NCBI GenBank assembly: GCA_947034895.1
Contig: OX344762.1
Location: forward strand, 79,850,981-79,914,980
Length of the DNA: 64,000 nt
From: Rhytidiadelphus loreus
Lineage: Eukaryota; Streptophyta; Bryopsida; Hypnales; Hylocomiaceae
Reading direction: 5' to 3'
A program made the position numbers and the translations under genes. Of the stretch, positions 47,640 to 57,865 are shown piece by piece; within the stretch, counting starts at the first letter, position 1; each line of letters starts with the position of its first letter. A model generated the notes under the pieces. That model saw only the letters and a list, made by a program, of their open reading frames with translations, was not told where the DNA came from and did not search any database.

Positions 47640-47900
47640 AATATGGCAACCAAAAAGTAGTTGATGGATGATTTTCCAGATCACTGTAAAAAACTAGGTG
47701 ATTGCCAACTTTGTAGCCACCTAGGTCCATAAATCAAATCATTTTTAGGTGACTACTTTAGTCATATAAGAACATTGCAAACCTAAAAGGTTCGATGGAT
47801 GACTTCACTATTAGCTATAAAAAAATAAAAAATGCACTTATATTGGTCTAAAATTAGAGTATTTTGGTGACTATCTTAAAGTATGGCCACACCTAGACTT
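47640..47900 (+). repeat. Dispersed repeat R2, copies 4 and 5 in tandem
   Basis: Two units about 130 bases apart, each with GATGGATGA(T/C)TT, a middle AC(C/T)TA block and TTAGGTGACTACTTTAGTCA or TTTTGGTGACTATCTTAAAG, the second opening with AAAGGTTCGATGGATGACTT. Confidence 0.65.
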
Positions 47901-50900
47901 AACACCTATTCTTTGCTACAATGGTATGTGACTTTTTTAGTAGGTGTTCAAACAATCATTCCTTCGTAACTACCCAACCTAGATGACTACAAAGTTGGCA
48001 AGGATTACAAGTAGTGTTTATTGGGGAAAAATTTGGGATGGTTCATAGCTCTCCGAAATTGCAAGCCATTAGTGTCACGTAAATTTCAATCTTTTAATTT
48101 TGTGGATTCTTCAGCACTAACAATGAAGTCTTTTATAATGCAAGGAGATGGGAGAAACTACGTAACGTTGTTAGTGTTGCAAGTGCCTCCAACAGCATGT
48201 GATTGATAATTGATCAATTTTTTTTTTAAGTAGGATCATAGTGATAGGAATCTATTAATTTAAGGTTATACACAAGCACTCAATTTTTGTAGTCCACGCA
48301 AAGAGTTTCTTCCCAAGTTTAAACAACTAATAACTTAAGATGATCCAAATTGAGCCAAACCAACTCAAAACAAATGTCTTCTATAAAATCTAGACCTTTC
48401 CATCTTTGGCAAAAGTATTATGATTTTATAACCACTATTACCAAATACTAGGTGAAAGTAGGTAGCATGTAGGCGGGGTGAACTGACCCCTCGCTCGTCC
48501 TCCTTAAGCATTCCAGAGGTGCATGTAAAAGAAAAGACATCCTATTTTGTGCTTGATTAACCCCTAAAAGCCAAAGGGGTTTGGATAAAACACAAATGTG
48601 TTATAAAATATAAGTTTTATAACTTCTTTGAAGTTTGCATCAAAGAAGATAATGTAAAAGCATGAAAAGTAGTTTAGTCAAAATTATAAAAATATTTTTA
48701 GATTCTCTTTAAATAAATTTTGAAGATATAACTTCAAAAATTCACCAAAAATACAATTTCTATCTCTAGCATTTTAATTTTTTTGTATTGGTCAAAATTG
48801 TGTTAGTTTCTATTGATTTGTGAATCTAAGATCAACACTTTTCTGAAATAGTAAGTTTTTCAACACTTGGCCAATTCTAAACACTTTGTGCTATTTTTTT
48901 TATAATTTTTTTCTTACTAAAGCGATCTTAGTTTTGAATAAAAAATATTGAAAGACAATCCAATCATTTAAAAAATTGAAAAAAACATAATTTTTTTTTC
49001 TTGCCCAAAAATGTTGCCCGAAGTCAAGCATGAATTTGCAAATTTTATCGTGCGTGGCAAATAAAAAAATTCAGCGTTTTTTTCTCGTGGACGAGCGAGG
49101 TGGCCGAGTGTTGATCCACAAATTAGGATGACTTTCATCCAAGTAGAATGAGATAGAAACAAGAGTTTCAATCTATTCATCGTCCAAAAATTGGACGTCA
49201 AAGTGCTTCGGGATTAAGGTAAAATAGCACATTGTGGTTAGAATTATGAGTTTGGCCTCATGCAGTTGCTGAAATTTTTCAATTTTTTTTCAACATAAAG
49301 ACAATTGTGAGAAATAGTGAGCACAATTGAAATTATATTTTTCCAACAATGTGTGAATTTGCTATGAATTTTTGAAGTGTTCAGTGCATCATTGCCCAAA
49401 AGAGTCTCTAGACTACCCTAGAACCAATAAAATCTGAATCCATAATGCTCATCTTACTCACCTACCTGCTCACCTTAAGCAATCACAATATTTTTTAACA
49501 TAGAAGGCCTAAAAAGTCAATTCTTACAATGAATTTACACTCAAAAGCTGAAAGTTCCTAATGAGGGGACTTATCACTGCATTACTATCATATAAGACAT
49601 TAATTGTGACCCAAATTTGACATATTGAAAAAACAACCGTAATGAGGTCATTCCCTAGGTGTCCACCATGGAATCATTTGGCAAAAATACACCTTCTTTT
49701 GAAAATGTTAGAAATTATTTTTTCAACTTTTTTGTATGGAAATGAACAAATTTTGCCAAATATTTCTATTTTTAAGCATTTGTCATTCAGTTTTTTACAA
49801 TTTTAATGAATTATTCTAAAGAAACTATTGACCCTAACCACTCCCTTTCCATATTGTAGTCCACTAGAGTGATGAAAGCTAAATAATTACATACTCTATA
49901 TTAACTAGAGGGCTTACTAGTGTGTCATTGCCATAGTCAAAATAAAAGTCAAAATAATTTTCCAATTTTCTATTTTATAAAAACTTTGAAATTAGATATC
50001 TTTTATGCATATAGGAGTGCAAGGGCTTTGTTTCATGGCATTTAAACATGCAATGTGAAAGTTATGTTTTTTCCAAAATAAAAGATAATTTAATTCAATT
50101 TTCTAATTCATAGCCCCAAACAGCCTACAACTTCACATAGCGATCACACTCTAGATAGAACATCCTTTGCAAATATTTTCAACATTTAGGTGTGAACAAC
50201 CACAATATTATGACTAAATTGTACAACAATTGTAAAAAATGAAGAATTCTATTCCAACTTTGAAAGGGCAACACCGCTAAATAGATCAAACAAATTTCTA
50301 CTTAGTTGTGACATACCATTCAAAAGTTATAACTTTTACAAACTATTGTATATAGTACTCAAAAATCATGATCCAGACACCCCGTATTGTACCATTCAAA
50401 GAATTTGCATTATATAGAATACATTAGATTTGATTGTTATGGACATCCTAATCTATCTTTGAGTATGATGGTACAATTATTTTGCCAAAATCAAATTACA
50501 ATATAGAGATACTGGTATTTACTTTACAAAGCTTAGTCATGTGACACTTCACATTGAACTCTTCATACATTATATTTTGTTACTTAATGGGAGATTTTAT
50601 AACATAAAGGATGTGCATATGGATGATTTCTACATATCTACGTAGTCAATTTTTTTAATTCATTACTAATATTGTTCAAACAATTATCAAGTGAAACAAT
50701 TTTTGGAACAATTAACCAAAAATGGAGTCTTGTTTTTTTTTAAACTAAAATTTGGTATCTTCGATTGTAATTGTTTAAGGATTGAATGCTAATTATGCAA
50801 GGAAAAAAACACCCATTGTATTCTTTATAATGCAAACTTCCTTGAATGACACAATAGCATGTTTGTAACTTAGTTGTCGGGTATTGTAAATAAGCTATTG

Positions 50901-51119
50901 TAGATCCACTTTATTTATAAATGCATATTGAGACATCAAGTGCATATACAACTTCAATAAATAATCTCCTTGCCAAGTGCAAAGCTTCAATCCTAGCTCA
51001 CCAACCAACTACAATTACAACAACTATCTACACCTTGACTTTATTTACATCCTTTTCTTCAACTGGTACCTTCATTTTGATCATCTAGTGCATTAAACAA
51101 TAAACCGAACATCCAAAAG

Positions 51120-52430
51120 TTAATCAGTCAACTCCTTCACGCGATCCCACAACCGTTTTGCTTTCTTCTCAACGTTCACCATCATCTTATGAGGAACAAG
51201 CATGTTCTCCATTTCACGAACTTCACTGGCCAAGCTCTCAACATTTTCATCCACCTTCTTCAATTTAGCTTCCTGTGCAACTAGCATGTCAAGTCTTGCA
51301 CCATTCAAGGAACCTCCTAGCCATGAACTCGCGAATTTTACAACTCCTTGTTTAATAGTATACAACATCTCTTCGTCCGGATACAAGTCTCTATTTTCTT
51401 GCTCTTGACGACGTTGCTCAGTCTTTCTCCATTCAAGTTCCAACTCTATGGCCGTTTTCTCAATGAATGCTTCGTTAAGGGTGGCTTGAGCTTCAAGTAA
51501 GTGCTTATAAGCTTTCATCCTGAGTAGTTCGGTTTTTAAGAGCACATTACTAGGATGAAGGTCTTCACGTAAATTAATGTCAATTACCATTGGAGTCTCT
51601 TCCGTAGACTTTAGAACCTCATCTATTGGAACGCGATCTTCATTCCCGTCTCTTGGAAGATTTGAATCAAGAAGCTCTTCGGTCTCTTCTCCAAACTCTT
51701 CAATCTGTTCACCTAGATGCATCTCTTCATCCTCTCTTGCTAAATTGCTCTCTTGAGGAGGGGATTTATTTAAATCCAATGGAAATGACTCTCCATTCTC
51801 ATCCTCATCCTTCTCCCCATCTTCATCCTCACTTTCATCCTCATTCTTCTCCCCATCCTCATCCTCACTCTCATCCTCATCCTTCTCCCCATCTTCATCC
51901 TCACTTTCATCCTCACTTTCATCCTCACTTTCATCCTCACTTTCATCCTCACTTTCATCCTCACTCTCATTCCCATCCCCATCCTCTGAATCCCCAATTT
52001 CACTCTCAAAGTCCTCCTCGATTTCTTCATCAGTTTCTTCTTCAGAGTCGTCCGTTTCCTCCTCTAGTTGTTTGGTCTTGGTTCGAATTGTGCTTGCTGA
52101 GCCTTGCATACTTGAACGCATCTTCCTCTGTGTCCACCTTGCCAATCCACTGCTCTCACCAGTCTTTGCAGTCTTAATTCTTGCTATAGCCTTTCTCTTT
52201 CTGTTTGTGCCCTTTGTATATGATTCTCTCAACTTTCCTCCAAGGGTGAATAAGCGCTTGCAACCGTTACAAAAAAAGCGGGGTTGGTCATACTTGTTGT
52301 TGTTGAAATACCGCATCACAACGTCCTTTGATCCACACTCTGAACGAGAACATTCTCTTTGAACGTTGTTCAAGATGCTTTTGGGAATAAATTTCTCCAA
52401 ATCAGGTCGAGACCGCGGTGTAAGTGCCAT
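51120..52430 (-). CDS. Divergent Dof-type zinc-finger protein with acidic repeat and coiled coils
   Basis: Single-exon, 436 residues. Near the N-terminus a Dof-like finger reads YFNNNKYDQPRFFCNGCKR then FTLGGKLRE, with cysteines at 27, 32, 54 and 57. Dof proteins are plant DNA-binding factors that recognise AAAG through a C-x2-C-x21-C-x2-C finger. Here the second half is standard (x21, x2), but the first pair is C-x4-C. A basic stretch (TNRKRKAIARIK, ~76-87) follows and could serve for nuclear import or DNA contact. Residues ~120-225 are a long acidic tract of repeated ESEDESEDED and GEKDEDE units, encoded by a tandem 12-bp-type repeat (about 51798-51975). The C-terminal third is predicted by eye to form coiled coils (LLEAQATLNEAFIEKTAIEL and a later KLKKVDENVESLASEV segment), suggesting oligomerisation. 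Both flanks are repeat-rich and the gene has no intron. It is probably a nuclear regulator; DNA-binding ability is uncertain because of the altered finger. Confidence 0.8.
   Translation of the reverse strand: MALTPRSRPDLEKFIPKSILNNVQRECSRSECGSKDVVMRYFNNNKYDQPRFFCNGCKRLFTLGGKLRESYTKGTNRKRKAIARIKTAKTGESSGLARWTQRKMRSSMQGSASTIRTKTKQLEEETDDSEEETDEEIEEDFESEIGDSEDGDGNESEDESEDESEDESEDESEDESEDEDGEKDEDESEDEDGEKNEDESEDEDGEKDEDENGESFPLDLNKSPPQESNLAREDEEMHLGEQIEEFGEETEELLDSNLPRDGNEDRVPIDEVLKSTEETPMVIDINLREDLHPSNVLLKTELLRMKAYKHLLEAQATLNEAFIEKTAIELELEWRKTEQRRQEQENRDLYPDEEMLYTIKQGVVKFASSWLGGSLNGARLDMLVAQEAKLKKVDENVESLASEVREMENMLVPHKMMVNVEKKAKRLWDRVKELTD
51795..51985. repeat. Coding tandem repeat (acidic tract of the Dof-like protein)
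   Basis: Plus strand shows runs of CACTTTCATCCT and CTTCTCCCCATC units, read on the minus strand as Glu/Asp/Ser codons. The repeats keep the frame and are likely to vary in copy number. Confidence 0.85.
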
Positions 52431-54000
52431 AGTGTACGTGTTTTTTTAAAAATCTGGTTGTGAATCAATGAGATTATTTATTAGAAAACATTAACATTTA
52501 AAGGACATGGCCCCTATGAACAAGGTAGTCACCAAAAAGCTTAGCTTATTAAGCCAATAGATGCATTTTTTGTTTCTACAATGAATAGTCAAATCATCCA
52601 TGAGTCACTTTTCGGCCTCAATTCATTTAAGGGTTAAGTTAGCTAACATTTGTTGGAGAAATTGTGCTACTACTACACAAAATTAAATTATTGATCTATA
52701 CCAATTTAAGAAACCACCATTTAAGATTTAAAAGTAATCAATCTAGTTAGAATCTAGGAATTGAGAATATGGATTATTCATTTATAATTTGCATTCCTTC
52801 TAAAGAAAGTATACTATCAAATAATCTAAAATAAATGATGAAATTGCAAAAATTACTTACCAGCTTTTAATGGGCTGATGTCTCAAGAAATAACAAAAGT
52901 TGAAGTAGTTCGCTTGTCAAAAAGACAAGGAAAATACCTAACAAAATAAATAAACACCCAAAATCAATAAAACATGAAAAGACAAAACCACTTACGATGA
53001 TCAACACCTGAATTTGACAATGACAATATGACAAATTAGATGACAATTCAAGCGATTCTAAATGCATAAATGAAATCTTGCTAAAATATACTTGCTCAAG
53101 ATAATACATATACAATATATACGTTCTAAGAAGCAAAGTTTCCTACCAACAATAGATTATTTAATTAAGTAGCATGCCTACATGGAAAAGCAATAACAAA
53201 ACATGAACTCTAACACAAACTAAATGTTTTTATTTACTCTACTAGCAACTTGCTAATTCCACCAACCTACATAAACTTCTATACTATCCTCACCTTAAAA
53301 TGCATAAATTGGCCTCTCAATGCAACTCTAAGCTCTTCAGTCCTAGCACAATATGGTAATGGAAGAAGTGTGGCTTCTAGTTAACTTTATAGTCCTTGGA
53401 GTAAATAGTCTCGTCGGTTGGTTAACTAATAATACATGTCTCGGTAGTAATGTAGTGTTGGGTAGAAATGCAAGTCTCGGTAGTTGAAATTAGTTGATGA
53501 TGTTTGCTTCATCAATTGGATGTAATCACTCAACTAAATTCTTCCACGTATGCAATAGAAATACAAAAAAATACAAAAATCTTACAAGAGTCATTGGTGT
53601 AGAAAATGCACATTATTATTGCTTTGACAACTAGACATCTGGATATAAATGTTGATTATCCAAATGCAACAACGAACTTAGCAAATTTATATTCCTTACT
53701 AATAGACTACGAGTAATAATTTCCGGTTGCAACACTTTGACATGTTGATTGCATTGAAAATAAATTAAACTTGGAATTAAATGTTACACTATTTCAATTC
53801 TAATGTGTACTTCCTACTTCAAGTCTTTGTAAATTTGATATTTTGAATTAGAATTAGATTGCTTGATAGTTCATATATTACTATTTACATTATTTACATT
53901 ATTTACACTGTGAGTGCAGTCAGTCAGTCAGAGTGCAAAAGCCTTTCTCTCTCCGACCTTTTCTCGCCGACAGCCGCAAATGACTCCAAATGATCGACGC
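52431..54000. other. Intergenic DNA upstream of the Dof-like gene
   Basis: Holds an inverted R2 copy (52.5-52.65 kb). The rest is AT-rich and featureless apart from a short ATTATTTAC triplication (53881-53907). No protein recognised; promoter signals could not be named. Confidence 0.4.
52505..52655 (-). repeat. Dispersed repeat R2, copy 6, inverted
   Basis: On the minus strand it reads AACCCTTAAATGAATTGAGG, AAAAGTGACTCATGGATGAT, AAAATGCATCTATTGGCTTA and TTTTTGGTGACTACCTTGTT, in the same order as the 45.4 kb copy. It lies about 75 bases upstream of the Dof-like start codon. Confidence 0.7.
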
Positions 54001-55060
54001 ATGATAAGATGAACTGAAGAAGTGGAGGCTGTCATGGAGCCCGTCCCAGAACTATAAGTAAGCTACAGTAAGTAGATGATAAGTTATGCTGCAGGATTCG
54101 CCACGAGGTCCTGATTCCACAGATACAGTCTGATGATAACTTTGTTCTCGTGGAGGCCAAGAAACTAAGACAAGTGGACACGCCAAAGAAAGAAGGAGGA
54201 CCCAAGGGAGGGACTGAGGGAGGAGCGAATCTTCCATTCTCAGCTTTATTCTTTGAACTTCTTAATTACAGGCAGCGAAAAGCAGCAGCAGCAGCAGCAG
54301 CAGCCAGGAAATTAACTGATCGAAGGAGTTTGCCACTCAAGCATGACTGAGATCAGGGCTTTCAGTTTGCCATCAATCCTCCTCAGAAGCAGCCTGCCTG
54401 CCTGCCTCAATTGGGCGCTGACGGATTCAGTCAGTCGCTCGCTAGCTGGAACGCCAATGCAAATTTCCAGTTCGCTTTTCAGTTGCAGCTCAAATTATTC
54501 ACCGGATACTTCACCAGTTGGGTTCCGCGGCGCGGCACTGAAAATGCAGTGGCTCCTTCCGCCCACGCTGAATGTTTTCCAGATTTCCGCTCCTCCTGAA
54601 AACTCCGGCAGCGTGAGTGAATGCCGAAGCACTTCAGTTGCTGTGGCTCCGAGAAGACGCAGTCTCTCGATAAATTGGGTGGATTGTTTTGAAAAGAGCC
54701 TTCGGCGTGGCTCAGATGAAGCACCGGTTGGAGCATTGGCCTGTGGAAGCTCCCTTCCACAATAATTTATTGAGCCAGAAGCTTCAATACTAACGGTTTT
54801 CTTTTTTCTTCTTTTTCAGCGGCTTCACTCAGAGACTTGCCTGGTTGATATACAAGTATGCTCTCAATGCGGGCATACTACATTCACACTTTTTTTATTT
54901 ATTTTTATTTTTTAAAACTGTGGCAAGCTATTTCACCTGGGTCAAACCCAAAACTGCTACAAGGTTTAAGGAGCAATCAATGAGAGTTGCAACATTTTGT
55001 GCTTCAAGGGTGGCTAGAGAAAGGAGAATCAAGTGGCAGAAGTAAGCACTTTATGCTTTC
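54001..55060 (+). other. GC-richer island, possible leader or fragment of an unrecognised gene
   Basis: Composition jumps relative to the flanks. It contains a CAG triplet run (54281-54304) and CTGC repeats (54389-54405). A 140-residue plus-strand frame (54343-54765) has no recognisable domain. A good splice-acceptor-like tract (TTTTCTTCTTTTTCAG) ends at about 54819. Downstream, a frame encodes RFKEQSMRVATFCASRVARE and stops at 55043. These could be pieces of a spliced transcript or a broken gene; I could not build a continuous CDS. Confidence 0.3.
54281..54304. repeat. CAG triplet run
   Basis: About eight AGC/CAG units within the GC-richer island. Confidence 0.9.
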
Positions 55061-55062
55061 AA

Positions 55063-55377
55063 CACTACAAAAAATCTGAGGCCTGAACAAGGCTGCGAGA
55101 ACAACATGCAGCTCATGCAATTACATTTAAAAAAATATTTTATAGAAATATTTATTAAAAAAAATGTAAAAATGAATATATTATTATTATTATTCAAAAA
55201 CTGGCGTCACACTAGTGCCACGTCAGTTTGATGATTTCAAAAATATTTTATTATTTAAATTTATTTTTTTTGAAAAAAGAAATATCAAAAAAATTAAAAA
55301 TTATTTTTTAATTTTCCTTATACTTGCACTAGGGGCCGAAAGTTAAAGAGCCCTGTTTTGGCCTCAGGTTTTTTATA
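55063..55377. mobile_element. MITE with ~10-bp target duplication (Mutator-like)
   Basis: Left end CACTACAAAAAATCTGAGGC; the right end on the minus strand reads TATAAAAAACCTGAGGCC. The flanks ATGCTTTCAA (55053-55062) and ATGCTTTGAA (55378-55387) differ at one base, suggesting a 9-10-bp duplication as made by Mutator-like transposases. The CACTAC start also recalls CACTA ends, so the class is not certain. No coding capacity. Confidence 0.6.
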
Positions 55378-56134
55378 ATGCTTTGAAAATCTTTAAAATT
55401 CTATGTGAGTGTCATAAAATAACTAAAAGACTTGGTTGAATTTCTCTAAAAGACATCCATTATCAACTTTGCCTAACTATCCACACATGTATCAAATTGA
55501 AGGAAATGCAAATAATTAGTTTAAAAGTGTCACTATGTGATTTTACCATTTGGATGATCACTGCATTGTTTTCATCATGTGCGTGCACTTAATTTATAGT
55601 TTGGTATTCAATTATTAATGTTATATTAACTTTACAAGGGAATGTGAGCTTTGGAACAGAATATCTTGCCAAAATTCTCTACTTTGACTACAATACACCT
55701 TCCCTTCATTATGGCTAAAATACACCTTATTCCTTCGTCCAAATTCCATCTAGCATTTGATGAATTGCAATAAGTGGCAATTATAGATGCACGTACCTTG
55801 CACATACCATCAATCTGTAAGTAATGATTTATGCCCTTACTTGCAAAAACTTCATTAATATTTTCATGACCCTAAATACACATTTCAAAATATGATATTT
55901 ATCTCATATTAAAATTTAATCCTTAGTATATTAATCTTCAGTTCTTTAATACATGCAGACTAGAGAAAAGACCAACAAGAAGATTCCAAATGACAAACTT
56001 GACTAAGTGTGGATCTCGAGGGGCATGTTTCTACTAGAGTTTCTATATTGTTAAAAACATCAAATTGAAATTTATATGATTTTTAAAAGTAAATTATTTG
56101 TAAAAAATAGTAGTACTTTCACTGGGCACATTTA

Positions 56135-56553
56135 AGGTAGCCAACCCCTTCCCGACCAGCCACCCATTTTTGCTAGTTAGATTGCCATGTTTCCGATCAA
56201 CTGTGGTTTAGGTGACAACTCATGTTGACAGCTCAAAGCAAGAGCACCACAAATGTCCGAGAGGTGTACATTGAAAGCATACAATGATCATAAGATGTAC
56301 ATTGGAAGCCACAATTGAAGCATTGTCAATTTTGTAATCAACCCATGGTTGGAAATATGGTGACCTATATAACAAGAATAGGTTGAACGGAATCTTCATG
56401 AAAAAAATTCAAGGTAATTTTGTTTTTGAAGGAAAAAATGTAAAAAAAATATAAAATCCTTCTAAAATCTATTTCTCTAAACGGGGAAATTTTTCCCCTC
56501 ACCATACCCATACCGCAGATATGCTAAAGTGATCGGGAAGGGGTCGACTACCT
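56135..56553. mobile_element. Stowaway-like MITE with TA flanks, 419 bp
   Basis: Left end AGGTAGCCAACCCCTTCCCG; the right end on the minus strand reads AGGTAGTCGACCCCTTCCCG. TA flanks both ends. It shares the AGGTAG terminus with the 45.9 kb element, so one family of transposase may have moved both. Confidence 0.8.
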
Positions 56554-56627
56554 TAGAGCATTCCCACCAATCTGTTCTGTATCCCTAAATTTTTAGGGAT
56601 ACAGAACACGTTGGTGGGGATGCTCTA
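56554..56627. mobile_element. 74-bp perfect-type hairpin abutting the MITE
   Basis: TAGAGCATTCCCACCAATCT...TGTATCCCTAAA is followed at once by its near-exact inverse (TTTAGGGATACA...TTGGTGGGGATGCTCTA), with arms of about 35 nt and almost no loop. It begins at the same TA that closes the preceding element. Confidence 0.85.
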
Positions 56628-57189
56628 ATTAGTCATCTTCATCCTTACTGCATAATGCCATACAATAGTACACACATGACAATAGTATCACTCATCAATT
56701 TGATTGTAGTAGAGATGCTCTAACAATCCATTACAATACCATTCTTATGAAGACTGCAAAATTCTCTAAATCTGATTTTTAGGGACTCCGTGTTAGCTTT
56801 GCTACCACCTTTTGCATTGTTTTTCAATTCTTCTCTAAAAACTACGTTATGCAAATTGCAACCTCTCATATCAGAGTATCCCCACCGGGCTTGCAAAATG
56901 GATGACTTTGTGGGAGTCGGCTTGAAAAACTACCCCACCAAGTCTCAGAGACCAGCTTGAAAACAGGAGTCAGCTTGAAAACCACAGTGTGTTTTCAGGC
57001 CTACAGACGGCTTGCAAAACAACATGAGACAAAATGGAAATCACTTTCCACAACTTTGGGGAGTTGCTCACTTCAAATGTTTTTCACCTCCTGCGGTGTT
57101 GCCTCTCCAGACAAGAGAAACAGTAACCCCTGAAAGCTTAGATGGCGCTTCTCGATTTATGGAATTTTTGATAGTGTCGTACTGAGACC

Positions 57190-57345
57190 TTCGCTCACAT
57201 TTTTACTTATTTTTGACCAACACATACAATGTTCTTCACTGGTTCTGGTGATGTAGAATTTGGACATGTGCTACTTATACTTTTCACATTATGATCAATC
57301 AAATGGATTATTTTAAAACCATGAAATCTCAGTCCTTGAGGGGAT
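57190..57345 (+). repeat. Dispersed repeat R1, copy 6
   Basis: Contains ACACATACAATGTTCTTCAC, TTCTGGTGATGTAGAATTTG, TTTTCACATTATGATCA, TTTTAAAACCATGAAATCTC and CAGTCCTTGAGGGG. With copy 2 it defines both halves of R1. Confidence 0.7.
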
Positions 57346-57865
57346 TAGAAACGTTCAAATTTTGTGCCGACTTAGACAGCAAGAACGTTCTCGGAAACAA
57401 TTCTTGGTAAGCAAGATCCACTCACGTTTCTACACAAGCATTTACAATTCGTCATAGCAAACAAGAGGAAACAAAACGAGTGTAAGCTTACACAAGATTA
57501 AGCAGATTTTAAATAGGTGCATTTAATATGTTACATGATGTCATACAATGTTAGAAAACATTAACATAGAAGTAGCCAAATCTAAGCCTCACTCCATCTT
57601 GTCGACAGGGATCAGGTCTACTGTACCTGCAGCACCCACACTACCTAAGACTCTAAGAGAGTGGAAATATGGAATCTGCTGTCGGACAGACTCCATTCCA
57701 CAAGCAATCTCCGCAGACTTGATTGCTCTAAAATCTTACTGACATCTCTAAGTATACAAACCCTCCTATCGTGGGCATCTCTACATCTTCCTGATATTGA
57801 GCACCTCTAGTACACTTCAGTGTACATTTAGTACCTATAATACCTATAATACCTATAATAGGTGA

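Larger units (their letters stand above)
41026..51119. other. Repeat- and MITE-rich intergenic DNA
   Basis: About 10 kb with no gene recognised on either strand. Named contents are R4 copies (41.2, 43.2 kb), R2 copies (44.2, 45.4, 47.6 kb), the R3 copy interrupted by a GC-rich MITE (44.9-45.4 kb), a CACTA-type MITE (44.4 kb), a TA-flanked MITE (45.9 kb) and a larger inverted-repeat element (46.2-46.8 kb). 48-51 kb is plain AT-rich sequence, with only weak inverted similarity between GCTCGTCC-containing stretches near 48.49 and 49.09 kb. Confidence 0.5.
55388..57865. other. Intergenic DNA with MITEs
   Basis: No gene firmly recognised. Contains the TA-flanked element at 56135-56553, the 74-bp hairpin at 56554-56627, an R1 copy at 57.2 kb and a CCTATAATA triplet repeat (about 57835-57860). 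A minus-strand open stretch at about 57578-57728 could be an extra exon of the gene to its right, but its phase does not fit. Confidence 0.4.

Noticed and set aside
48480..49110. Possible inverted repeat (CCTCGCTCGTCC / GGACGAGCGAGG)
   Set aside because: Only about 12-15 bases match and no flanking duplication was seen, so a transposable element could not be supported.
51626..52177. 183-residue plus-strand ORF rich in His/Pro/Ser
   Set aside because: It is the opposite strand of the Glu/Asp repeat of the Dof-like gene, which automatically gives His/Pro/Ser codons.
54343..54765. 140-residue plus-strand ORF in the GC-richer island
   Set aside because: No domain or family recognised, and the splice-like acceptor after it does not extend the frame. 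Recorded as an island, not a gene.
57578..57728. Minus-strand open stretch (AIKSAEIACGMESVRQQIPY... to a stop)
   Set aside because: It looks protein-like and could be a further exon, but no donor/acceptor pair joins it in phase to the preceding exon and it has no start of its own.
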